Shown piece by piece: positions 1 through 6,962 of a DNA stretch of 7,968 nucleotides (position 1 is the stretch's first letter; each line of letters starts with the position of its first letter). Origin of the DNA: Acidobacteriota bacterium. GTDB lineage: Bacteria; Acidobacteriota; Terriglobia; Terriglobales; Acidobacteriaceae. The notes under the pieces were generated by a model, which saw only the letters and a list, made by a program, of their open reading frames with translations, was not told the origin of the DNA and ran no database searches. The stretch spans positions 1-7,968 of the forward strand of contig JAJXUS010000015.1 in NCBI GenBank assembly GCA_021782675.1, given 5' to 3'. Both the position numbers and the translations under genes were made by a program.

Positions 1-2
1 GC

Positions 3-1298
3 ATAGACGCCAACAACATTTCGCTGAACCTCAATGGTCATACCATCACGTACGGTACGGGAGGCGGCACAACGCCCACGCCCGCGATTGAAGGTCATGA
101 TTGCTGGTACACGACCGGGCACTTTACGGGCGGCCCCTGCAGCTCCAGTCACAGCGGCGTCGAAGTTTATAACGGAACGATCCTCCAGTCGCCAAACTCG
201 GCTCCGTTCAGTGATGCTTTCAGCTTCGGTCAGGGCACCTTCAGTTCGGCCCCGTACATCCATGACATCACCGCAACCATTCAAAACCAGGGAGCGCAGT
301 TTTACTATTCGGATTACATGGTTCCTGGCGCGCGGATTGAGAACAATAGAATTACGGATCATGTGACCAATATCCAATTGCCGGGACAAGGAATGCTGTC
401 GGCCCGCTCCGCGTATCAGGGGCAGACCATCGCCATTCTCGGGCCTGAAAACAATCCCGGCACCGGGGACACGATTACCGGAAATACGATCATCGGCGGA
501 CCCCAGGGCGGCATTCGCAGTGTGAACCAGAACACCGTCATCAGTAACAATGACATCAGCATGGATTCGTATTACTCCAACGATTATTGCTTTCAGGTGT
601 CTGCCAATGGAACAAAAGTCACAAATAATAACTGCCATCCGGTGAGTGGCCGTGGCATTGACATTGATGCCGGAAATGTCACCGTAACGAATAACACCTT
701 TAATGTCACCGAGCTATTGCAAAACCTGGAGTATGGCCGGAACGGCCAGCCCGGTTGTGAAGGCGGCGGCGCCTACGGAATCCGGTTCAAATACATTCCC
801 TTCAACGCATCCTTCAACATGAATAATGACCAGATCTCCAACAACACCTTCACTGTAACCGCAGGACCCTGCCAGGCGGTGGGAGTGCAGTTTGTACTGA
901 CGCCTGCGAACGCATCGGTCTCCGTCACCGGGAACAAAGTCACATCGATCAACCTGAATCAGGGGCAGCCAGATTATGCAATTGGCTTTACCGGGGCCCA
1001 CGGTGATGGAATCTCTGTTACGGGGAACACGTTTACATCATCGACTGGCTATGTTTTTGGAGAGTGGGACGGTTACAACAATTTCACCATTGGCCACAAT
1101 ACATGGCTCGGGACACCGGCATATACCGTTGCGGCGGGGGATGGCGGCTGCGACCCAACGGTGACCGATTCGCTGGCAGTATGTCCCGCCTCCGTAACGG
1201 TGACGGATAGTCTTCCGAATACCGTGCAGTGCCAGCCCTACAGCATGGCCAAGGTGACGATCGCCGGTCAAGTCACGCAATGCACGGCGAAGCAATAG
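3..1298 (+). CDS. Secreted right-handed parallel beta-helix protein, 5'-truncated by the window edge
   Basis: The frame is open from the first full codon at position 3 to a TAG at 1296-1298, giving 431 visible residues; the start and any signal peptide lie outside the window. The sequence is rich in Asn, Thr, Val and Gly, with repeated short units of the form I/V-T/S-N/G-N-T-F/I (for example near visible residues 158, 183, 205, 229, 278, 308, 338 and 362). Such asparagine-ladder units are typical of pectate-lyase-like or NosD-like beta-helices. The visible N-terminal part (a 'LNLNGHTI' segment) matches the usual opening of these folds. Ten cysteines are present, which suits disulfides in an exported protein. 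Near the C-terminus a VTDSL unit occurs twice. No C-terminal membrane anchor or PEP-CTERM sorting signal is seen. It could be a polysaccharide lyase, an epimerase or a surface adhesin; catalytic residues cannot be assigned. It converges on the EPS-type operon, so a link to glycan processing is possible but unproven. Confidence 0.
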   Translation: MDANNISLNLNGHTITYGTGGGTTPTPAIEGHDCWYTTGHFTGGPCSSSHSGVEVYNGTILQSPNSAPFSDAFSFGQGTFSSAPYIHDITATIQNQGAQFYYSDYMVPGARIENNRITDHVTNIQLPGQGMLSARSAYQGQTIAILGPENNPGTGDTITGNTIIGGPQGGIRSVNQNTVISNNDISMDSYYSNDYCFQVSANGTKVTNNNCHPVSGRGIDIDAGNVTVTNNTFNVTELLQNLEYGRNGQPGCEGGGAYGIRFKYIPFNASFNMNNDQISNNTFTVTAGPCQAVGVQFVLTPANASVSVTGNKVTSINLNQGQPDYAIGFTGAHGDGISVTGNTFTSSTGYVFGEWDGYNNFTIGHNTWLGTPAYTVAAGDGGCDPTVTDSLAVCPASVTVTDSLPNTVQCQPYSMAKVTIAGQVTQCTAKQ

Positions 1299-1303
1299 AA
1301 GGG

Positions 1304-1336
1304 GCAAAACGCAATCCCGTCGCGCGGGCATTTTGC
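1304..1336. terminator. Candidate bidirectional stem-loop terminator between convergent genes
   Basis: Outer arms GCAAAA (1304-1309) and TTTTGC (1331-1336) pair perfectly, and inside them CCCG (1316-1319) pairs with CGGG (1325-1328). The A-rich left and T-rich right outer arms would work in either direction. It lies 6 bases after the beta-helix stop and about 30 bases beyond the stop of the minus-strand operon. An alternative fold pairs GCGGGCA (1324-1330) with TGCCCGC (1350-1356). The internal mismatch and short T-run make this only a moderate prediction. Confidence 0.45.
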
Positions 1337-1366
1337 AGTGTATAGAAGGTGCCCGCAGCGGCTGCC

Positions 1367-2761
1367 CTATTTTGCCAGTAGAGACGCGGCGAATGATGCA
1401 GCCTCGGAGGCGTCGACTTCCGACACACAGAGACGAATCTTTCCTGATCGTTCGCGCGGTATCTCCGGCACCTGTTCCAGGGTCCAGCGCACAGGATCGT
1501 TCATCAGCGCGTCGATCGCCTTGCAAATCGAAGTGAGCTCGTGGCTTTTGCTGGCATCCTCCTGTTGCAAAGCATATCGCAGATGAATATGGCCCAGGCT
1601 CTTTTGGACGAACTGCACGCGCGCGATTGCGCGAAACGTATGGCCCATCTGCGCCATCTGGGTGCCCAGCGTAATGCCGGGAATGATTCCGCCCCCCGGC
1701 AGAAGAATGCCCTCGCACACGCGGCCGAGAATCTTTTGGGCGGCTGGAAAGGATCTCCCGCATTCGCATGATGTCTCTGGGAGTGTCACGCAGTCTCCCG
1801 TATCGTAGCGGATCAGCGGCTGGCCGAAGTTCAACAGGTCTGTGACCAACAGGCGATAGGCGGGGCCGTCCGGGGTATCCCCGATCGGGTCAAACTCCAC
1901 CAGTGACGACCACGGGTGAAAGTGCAGCCGGTCGTGCGCGGAGCATTCGGCGGCAATCATGCCCACCTCCCGGCTTCCGTAATGCATCGTCACAGGAATC
2001 CCGAAAACGGCCTCGATTAACGCCCGATTTTGGTCGTTCATCACCTCCGCCGTAGCAATCAACCCCTCGGGCCGGTGCCGCATTCCGTGCTTACGCAGGT
2101 AGGAGGCAAATGCCGCCAGCACGGTGGAGTATGCGTAGAGTACCTTCGGCCGCTTCGCTTCATAGCGTTCGCGGAAGCGCTCCAGGATCTCATCCGTGAT
2201 CATCCCGCTGGGAGCGGGAATTCGCCGCATCAGCGTCTCGTCATACAGACGCCACTTCCACGGCGGATCGATGGCCATATCCCGGTGCGCACCCCACAAC
2301 ATCAGCACAGAGTCGCCCGGCCGATAGCCGGACCACCGGTTCAGGGTCCACTGCAGTGCAGACTTGTCTCGCATCCCTTCCAGGTCGCGATAGAACTGGA
2401 TGGGCGTACTGGTAGTGCCGCTGCTTCCGGCGCGCCGCAGATCGTTCACCGAAAATGCAGTAGAAAGCAGCTTTGCATCCGGTTCCCGCAGATCGTCGCG
2501 TGTCAGGACCGGAATGGGCAGCGGGCGGTCGAGGCGGGCCTGCGAAGGGTGAAATCCGGCATCGTCAAATCGCTCCCGGTAGAACGGGACGGTGTCGTAG
2601 GCGTGCTGCAGCAGGGTGTGGAGCCGCTTCTCCTGCTCCTGACGCTGCGCCGCGGCCGTCTGCCGCTCAAAGCGGCGGATCGTCCGCATCCGGCGCGCAA
2701 AGCCCTGATAGCGGTCCGGTTCGGCGAATGGGAGAAGGAAGTGACTGTGAAACACACTCAT
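1367..2761 (-). CDS. PaaK/CapK-like adenylate-forming enzyme (phenylacetate-CoA ligase family), full-length copy
   Basis: This 464-residue protein belongs to the phenylacetate-CoA ligase (PaaK)/CapK branch of adenylate-forming enzymes, which activate a carboxylic acid with ATP. Visible motifs in order are: a nucleotide loop AGSSGTTSTP at 111-120 (canonical SSGTTGxP with Ser for Gly), YGSREVG at 261-267, RYDTGD at 318-323, CxCGR at 332-336, and a C-terminal SGKIR at 439-443 whose Lys441 fits the catalytic lysine. Cys273, His280, Cys332 and Cys334 could form a metal site (inference). The domain hinge, usually GRxDD in this family, reads GRVCEG here, so the acidic hinge residue is not obvious. 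The ATG at 2761 follows GAGAGA with a 7-base spacing. It lies 13 bases after the middle paralogue and is the last gene of the operon. The substrate is unknown; in EPS loci such proteins are usually annotated as CapK. Confidence 0.88.
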   Translation of the reverse strand: MSVFHSHFLLPFAEPDRYQGFARRMRTIRRFERQTAAAQRQEQEKRLHTLLQHAYDTVPFYRERFDDAGFHPSQARLDRPLPIPVLTRDDLREPDAKLLSTAFSVNDLRRAGSSGTTSTPIQFYRDLEGMRDKSALQWTLNRWSGYRPGDSVLMLWGAHRDMAIDPPWKWRLYDETLMRRIPAPSGMITDEILERFRERYEAKRPKVLYAYSTVLAAFASYLRKHGMRHRPEGLIATAEVMNDQNRALIEAVFGIPVTMHYGSREVGMIAAECSAHDRLHFHPWSSLVEFDPIGDTPDGPAYRLLVTDLLNFGQPLIRYDTGDCVTLPETSCECGRSFPAAQKILGRVCEGILLPGGGIIPGITLGTQMAQMGHTFRAIARVQFVQKSLGHIHLRYALQQEDASKSHELTSICKAIDALMNDPVRWTLEQVPEIPRERSGKIRLCVSEVDASEAASFAASLLAK

Positions 2762-2774
2762 TCGGAAATCTCTC

Positions 2775-3992
2775 TCAGGCGATCAGAACTCCGCGCTGCA
2801 TCGCTCCAGCCATGCGCGGATTCATCTTTCGGCTTCGGCTCTTCCATGGTGCGCGCAGGGGCAGCAGCGGCGAGTCGGTGGCCGCCACATTGGGATCCAG
2901 CCGTACCCCGGGCACCGGCACTCCATTGGCATAGACTGTACCACCCGCCAGCCGGCCGACAATCTTTCCCGCCATCGGAAACCATCGTCCGCAGCTGCAG
3001 CTCTGCTCGGTGAGCGTCACACAGTCGCCCGTATCGTAGCGGATGAATGGCTGTCCGTAATTCAGCAGATCCGTCACCAGCAGCCGGTATAAAGTGCCAT
3101 CGGGCGACTCGCCGACGGGTTCAAATTCGACGAACGATCCCCATGGGTGATAGTGTAATCCCTCGTGCTCGGAACATTCGGCCGCGATCATGCCTACATC
3201 GCGGCTGCCATAAAAGTCATAGGGTTCGGACTTGAAGGCCGCGGTCAATAACTTCCGGTTTGCATCGCTCAACACCTCTGCTGTGGTGATGATCGTGCGG
3301 GGACGATATCGCGTTCCCCGCTCCTGCAGGTACTCGGCAAATGCCGCCAGAATGGTCGCTCGCCCATAAAGTACCCGTGGCCGGTGCTTTTCCAGCCGCC
3401 AGCGCCAGCGTTCCATCACCTCGGCCGGCACGACCGCCTGACCATGGGGCAGCTGCCGCATAAATACGGTCTCAAACGTGCGCCAGCGCCAGTTGGACTC
3501 GCGCGTCAGGCTGGTACTTGCGCCCCATAAACGCATCACGGTCTGACCGGGCCGAAATCCGGCCCAGCTATCAAAGTGCAGCTTCAGCGCAATTTTGTCG
3601 CGCACGGCCTCCGCATCGCGATGAAAGCGGATCGGCGCTCCGGTCATGCCACTGCTCGCTGCCGGGCGCAGATCCTCTGTCTGGAAAGAAGACGACAGCA
3701 GCGTGGCGGGCGCCGTCAGCAATTGTTCGCGGGTCAGCACGGGCAGCGGAAGCGGACGGTCCACACGCGCCTTTGAGGGGCGAAATCCAGCCTCGTCAAA
3801 CTGATTGCGGTAGTAGGGCACGGTGTCGTACGCATGCTGCAGCAGCCGTTGCAATCTGGCCTGCTGTTCGGCGCGCTGCGCCTTCTCCTGCATGCGCTCG
3901 AATTTGCGGATTGACCGCAGTCTCCCTGCGAGTCCCGCACAGCGATCGGGTTGGGTAAAAGGCAGAATCAGGTGGGTCTGAATCCAGCTCAT
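2775..3992 (-). CDS. PaaK/CapK-like protein lacking the C-terminal catalytic subdomain (possible degenerate paralogue)
   Basis: This 405-residue protein aligns without gaps to the downstream copy (1367-2761) from residue 1 to about 347, and by eye roughly three quarters of residues 261-347 are identical. Motifs present are SSGMTGAP at 113-120 (Met replaces the usual Thr), YGSRDVG at 261-267, RYDTGD at 318-323 and CSCGR at 332-336. After a PGV at 361-363 the similarity stops and 42 unrelated, Arg/Pro-rich residues follow, so the roughly 100-residue C-terminal domain with the SGK lysine is missing. I chose the ATG at 3992 because the homology begins there (MSWIQTHLILPF matches MSVFHSHFLLPF in the paralogue) and AAGGGG lies 5 bases upstream. 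An ATG at 4043 is in frame but would overlap the previous gene and lacks homologous sequence. It may be a pseudogene, a half-enzyme that only adenylates, or a regulator. Confidence 0.8.
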   Translation of the reverse strand: MSWIQTHLILPFTQPDRCAGLAGRLRSIRKFERMQEKAQRAEQQARLQRLLQHAYDTVPYYRNQFDEAGFRPSKARVDRPLPLPVLTREQLLTAPATLLSSSFQTEDLRPAASSGMTGAPIRFHRDAEAVRDKIALKLHFDSWAGFRPGQTVMRLWGASTSLTRESNWRWRTFETVFMRQLPHGQAVVPAEVMERWRWRLEKHRPRVLYGRATILAAFAEYLQERGTRYRPRTIITTAEVLSDANRKLLTAAFKSEPYDFYGSRDVGMIAAECSEHEGLHYHPWGSFVEFEPVGESPDGTLYRLLVTDLLNYGQPFIRYDTGDCVTLTEQSCSCGRWFPMAGKIVGRLAGGTVYANGVPVPGVRLDPNVAATDSPLLPLRAPWKSRSRKMNPRMAGAMQRGVLIA

Positions 3993-4011
3993 CGGAGCCC
4001 CTTTTATTGTT

Positions 4012-5427
4012 TTAATTGGCGATACTCGCAGGGAGTGGTGCATCCAGCTTCTTCACAAACCGGTACTTCCCTGACGGCTCGGAGGGGATCGAGTCGGTTA
4101 GTACGATATCCAGTACAGCAAGATTGTCGAGGTACGGTTGCATCCGGCGGCGGAGCTCCAGCTCCGTCAGCCTGTTGTATCCGCTGCCCGCCACCACCTT
4201 CATGGTGATATGCGTGGGAACGGCCTGCAGAAACTGCACCTGACGCACATCCGGCATGTCTGCGGCCAGCAACGCCAGCGAGGGACCGGCGATCATGCGT
4301 CCGTTGGGCAGCTCCAGAAAATCCGAGGTGCGTCCCTGAATTTCGCCAATCAAGGGCAGGGAGCGGCCGCACGGGCACGCGGCGGTTCCTGTTTCCAGGC
4401 TGGCCAGGTCACCAATCTCATAGCGGATCAGCGGCATGGAACGATTCAGCAGGTCGGTCACCAGCACGCGGCCCATTCCCGGCGGCAATCCCGGTGCCGG
4501 TTCCACTTCCACCAGCAGTGCATCCGCGTTCACATGCATGCCCGTGTGGTACTCGCACTCGCTGGCAATCACACTCACTTCGCGGCAGCCATAGCGATTG
4601 AAGACCTTTGCGTGGAACGCGTCCTCGATAATCTGACGCTTGCCCGGCAGCAGCATCTCCGCACTGACAATTACAGAATCGAAAGTGATATCGTCGATCG
4701 CATTGGCCCGGCAGAATTCGGCAAAGATCGCCGCCGACTGCGCGTACGCGACCATGTGGCGCGGCCGATAGCGGCGCAGAATCTCCACATACTCGGCCAT
4801 GGCCGCTTCAGAGACCGCTGCGGTATGCAGCACCAGATTGCGGTACAGCCATTTCTGCCGCCAGCGGGGGCGCGGATCCGGCTGGTCGCCCACGTCGTAG
4901 CGCGATCCCCAGAGCTGCGCATGCCAGTCGCCCGGGCGTAACCCGGCCCAGGAGTTGTGCCGCACCGTGCTCGCCATGCGGGAGTCGGCCCGCTCCAGGT
5001 CCACATAAAACTGCAGCGGACTGCCCGTGGAACCGCCCGTCTGGTTGGCTTCTCGCAGATGGGGCGACACCTCACTCGAGACCATCAGGTCTTTGTGATC
5101 CTGCATGTCGCGCTTGGTCAGCACCGGCAGCAGCTTTACGTCTTCATGCGTCTGGATGTCCAGGGGAGTGACGCCTGCCCGCGTCATCCTGTGCCGGTAA
5201 AACGGGACGTAGCGGAACGCCGACACCAGCAATTGCCGCAGACGCCGCATCTGGAGAGCTTTCAGCTCCTCCGGGTGCAGGTATTGCGTGCGCTCAAAGT
5301 CCTTCAAGTACCGCGCGTAGGCCGGGTGCGTCCGCATCGCCCACAAAGGATGCACGGCGCGCCGGATGAAGGCCGAGGAGACGTCGTTCCGAATCGCTGA
5401 ACCCTTCTCTTGCAGGGACGCGCTCAT
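4012..5427 (-). CDS. PaaK/CapK-like adenylate-forming enzyme, divergent copy
   Basis: This is a 471-residue protein of the phenylacetate-CoA ligase/CapK family, clearly more distant from the other two copies than they are from each other. Motifs are a nucleotide loop QTGGSTGSP at 129-137, YGCREVS at 279-285, RYEIGD at 335-340, CPCGR at 351-355, a hinge GRTSDF at 365-370 with the expected acidic Asp369, and a C-terminal PSGKYR at 451-456 giving a likely catalytic Lys454. Cys291, His298, Cys351 and Cys353 could form a metal site. The start at 5427 forms an ATGA overlap with the deacetylase stop and has GGTGG upstream; an in-frame ATG at 5502 would add 25 residues inside the deacetylase gene and is less likely. 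Of the three copies it is the one with the most complete motif set. It probably activates a carboxylic acid for EPS modification, but the substrate and the final acceptor (CoA or other) are unknown. Confidence 0.87.
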   Translation of the reverse strand: MSASLQEKGSAIRNDVSSAFIRRAVHPLWAMRTHPAYARYLKDFERTQYLHPEELKALQMRRLRQLLVSAFRYVPFYRHRMTRAGVTPLDIQTHEDVKLLPVLTKRDMQDHKDLMVSSEVSPHLREANQTGGSTGSPLQFYVDLERADSRMASTVRHNSWAGLRPGDWHAQLWGSRYDVGDQPDPRPRWRQKWLYRNLVLHTAAVSEAAMAEYVEILRRYRPRHMVAYAQSAAIFAEFCRANAIDDITFDSVIVSAEMLLPGKRQIIEDAFHAKVFNRYGCREVSVIASECEYHTGMHVNADALLVEVEPAPGLPPGMGRVLVTDLLNRSMPLIRYEIGDLASLETGTAACPCGRSLPLIGEIQGRTSDFLELPNGRMIAGPSLALLAADMPDVRQVQFLQAVPTHITMKVVAGSGYNRLTELELRRRMQPYLDNLAVLDIVLTDSIPSEPSGKYRFVKKLDAPLPASIAN

Positions 5428-6599
5428 CCCGCCACCTGCTCGGCCGTCTGGGCCCGCTGAAAGCTGGGGCGGCTGGGCGCCAGCGATGCCGATGTCAGCC
5501 ACGAAGCGTGTACATCGCGGACCGGAGCAAAACGAAATTGCTCCAACAGATTGCGTAACTTGTCTTCCATCATGGAGGTTCCCCAGGTCTGGCGGATTTT
5601 CGATTGCAGGGACAGGGGGATGTAAGGCTGGTACGGATCGATCTCCCAGGGATGCAGATAGAGCATCGCCGGGGACTGCATTTGCCGCTCCCAGGCGCGT
5701 AGGCCCTGGCGGATGTACTGATACGGGAGCAGGCGAAGGTAAGCGCCGCCGCCCACCGGGAAGTTGCGTCCGGCCACCTTCCAGGTGGCGATCGGGAACT
5801 CCGTGAGCGTGCCGTCGGCGACGCGATAGGCGCTTCGAGGGGCATTCGGGTTGCCATACAGCGGATGGCTCACGGGATGGACACTCGAGTCATAGCTGAA
5901 ACCGAGACGCGCCAGAGTGTCAAAAGCCCATTCTGTCCCCGGCGTTATGGAAAAGCAGGGCGCGCGGTAGCCGAGAACCGCCTCGCCGGTTATCGAGGCG
6001 ATCAGATCCCGGGCCGTGCGGGTATTCTCATAAAACTCTTTCGGGGTCATGCGGCAGACCAGGCCGTGGTTCAAACTGTGACAGCCTACCTCATGTCCGC
6101 GCCGATGAATCTCCTGCACCAGTGCCGGATACCGACGAGCCACCCAGCCCAGAACAAAAAACGTCGCCCGCGTCCTCCGCTCCTCCAGCAGATCCAGCAG
6201 CCGGTGCGTGCTCGCTTCAATGCGCGAAGGCTGCCGGTCCCAGTCCGCCGCCGCGACCCCCTGGGACGCCACCTCGGTGTGGAAGTAATCTTCAAGGTCA
6301 ATGGTCAGGGCATGGCACGGACCCTGGACCCGCGAGGCGGCGGAGGCAGGCGCTGCCTCTTCCCGAACAATCTGGGGGCGCCGCGCTGGCACAGGCTGGG
6401 CAGAAACTTCAGATTCTTTCGTACGCGACCGACGGGACAGAACCGCAGCATAGCCAAGACAGAAAAGCCCAAAGGCAAACAATCCTACTGGTTCCCAGTG
6501 CAGCGTCTGCCCAAACAGCAGACTTGTTCCCGTCGCCGCCGCCGCCACCACCCCAAGGACCGTGGTGCAGTTTCTGAGCGGGGATGCGATACGACGCAT
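5424..6599 (-). CDS. Membrane-anchored polysaccharide deacetylase, XrtA/PEP-CTERM EPS-locus type (NodB fold with DUF3473-like C-terminus)
   Basis: This 391-residue protein has two predicted membrane helices (about residues 11-30 and 37-55), a basic stretch (56-61), a low-complexity linker to about 95, and then a NodB-type deacetylase domain. Metal and catalytic motifs are DLEDYFH at 101-107, TFFVLGW at 146-152, the HSLNH zinc motif at 174-178 (His174, His178) and YRAP at 211-214. LHPWEIDP at 315-322 and the residues after it resemble the DUF3473 part typical of deacetylases in exosortase XrtA EPS loci. It would remove N-acetyl groups from a glycan or its precursor. The basic residues at both ends of the helix pair suggest that the catalytic domain faces the cytoplasm. 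The ATG at 6599 has AGAGG 7 bases upstream and lies about 40 bases after the predicted sigma-54 start point. It is the first gene of the operon, and its stop overlaps the next start. Confidence 0.92.
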   Translation of the reverse strand: MRRIASPLRNCTTVLGVVAAAATGTSLLFGQTLHWEPVGLFAFGLFCLGYAAVLSRRSRTKESEVSAQPVPARRPQIVREEAAPASAASRVQGPCHALTIDLEDYFHTEVASQGVAAADWDRQPSRIEASTHRLLDLLEERRTRATFFVLGWVARRYPALVQEIHRRGHEVGCHSLNHGLVCRMTPKEFYENTRTARDLIASITGEAVLGYRAPCFSITPGTEWAFDTLARLGFSYDSSVHPVSHPLYGNPNAPRSAYRVADGTLTEFPIATWKVAGRNFPVGGGAYLRLLPYQYIRQGLRAWERQMQSPAMLYLHPWEIDPYQPYIPLSLQSKIRQTWGTSMMEDKLRNLLEQFRFAPVRDVHASWLTSASLAPSRPSFQRAQTAEQVAG

Positions 6600-6649
6600 G
6601 AAATGGCCTCTTTGTGGGATAAGCGAATCGTGCTTTCGCGGAAGGTTAG

Positions 6650-6666
6650 TGCAAGCGCAAGGCCAA
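6650..6666 (-). promoter_or_regulatory. Sigma-54 (-24/-12) promoter for the deacetylase operon
   Basis: Read on the minus strand, the site is TTGGCCTTGCGCTTGCA. Against the RpoN consensus YTGGCACG-N4-TTGCW it keeps the essential GG (-24) and GC (-12) with the correct 12-base register and the full TTGCA element; only the ACG after TGGC differs. Transcription should start near 6639, giving a leader of about 40 bases with an AGAGG ribosome-binding site before the deacetylase ATG. A gene for a sigma-54 activator lies nearby, which supports the call. Confidence 0.72.
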
Positions 6667-6788
6667 ACAGGCGCACTGTGGAAAATCGATAGAATGGCCC
6701 GCGAACAGGGCCGGAGCGTGAATGCTAGTTGGTCCTAACGTATTGGATGCGCAGAAGTTTGCAACCGCAGTTTCCGGCGGGGCACCCG

Positions 6789-6810
6789 ATTTCCCAATGC
6801 CCTGGGAAAT
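6789..6810. promoter_or_regulatory. Perfect 8+8 bp interrupted palindrome, candidate enhancer site for the sigma-54 activator
   Basis: The arms ATTTCCCA (6789-6796) and TGGGAAAT (6803-6810) are exact reverse complements around the 6-base spacer ATGCCC. The centre lies about 160 bp upstream of the predicted sigma-54 start site, within the usual range for binding sites of enhancer-binding proteins. Dimeric Fis-type regulators bind sites of this form. No second copy was noticed in the gap, so single-site binding or another regulator is also possible. Confidence 0.5.
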
Positions 6811-6936
6811 TCCTTATCCGCGGCTGCTAAGCGTCGAAGGTCAAGATGAACGTCCGGTGAATCGGAACGGCCGCAAACGGGAGTTGGGAGCAGGACGGAG
6901 CCGGGGACGCTGTTTCGAGGGAGATCAGTTTCTGCG

Positions 6937-6960
6937 CGGTTCGCCGGGAGTGGGGAACCG
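6937..6960. repeat. Inverted repeat just after the small-protein stop codon
   Basis: CGGTTC (6937-6942) and GAACCG (6955-6960) pair perfectly around a 12-base GC-rich loop, starting 3 bases after the minus-strand stop at 6963. The position suits a transcript-end hairpin for the regulator/small-protein unit, but no T-run follows on the minus strand, so intrinsic termination is uncertain. Confidence 0.3.
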
Positions 6961-6962
6961 GA

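Larger units (their letters stand above)
6600..6962. other. 363-base regulatory gap without a supported gene
   Basis: This gap separates the small protein gene from the deacetylase operon. It contains a sigma-54-like promoter (6650-6666), a small inverted repeat GGCCC/GGGCC (6696-6712, 7-base loop), a perfect interrupted palindrome (6789-6810) and an inverted repeat next to the upstream stop codon (6937-6960). A plus-strand reading frame starting at 6722 runs through it but extends antisense into the neighbouring gene and shows no recognisable protein features. Confidence 0.7.

Noticed and set aside
1038..1769. Minus-strand reading frame of 243 codons
   Set aside because: It overlaps the beta-helix gene on the opposite strand and the last PaaK-like gene in another frame, both of which have clear family signals.
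2030..3013. Plus-strand reading frame of 327 codons across two PaaK-like genes
   Set aside because: It is antisense to two clearly homologous coding regions and spans their junction; the translation is low-complexity and Arg/Pro-rich, as expected for a shadow frame.
3993..4043. Upstream in-frame start for the middle PaaK-like gene
   Set aside because: It would overlap the preceding stop by 32 bases and add 17 residues without a counterpart in the close paralogue; the ATG at 3992 has a good ribosome-binding site.
5865..6692. Plus-strand reading frame of 275 codons
   Set aside because: It is antisense to the deacetylase, whose catalytic motifs are intact, and it covers the sigma-54 promoter; no protein features are visible.
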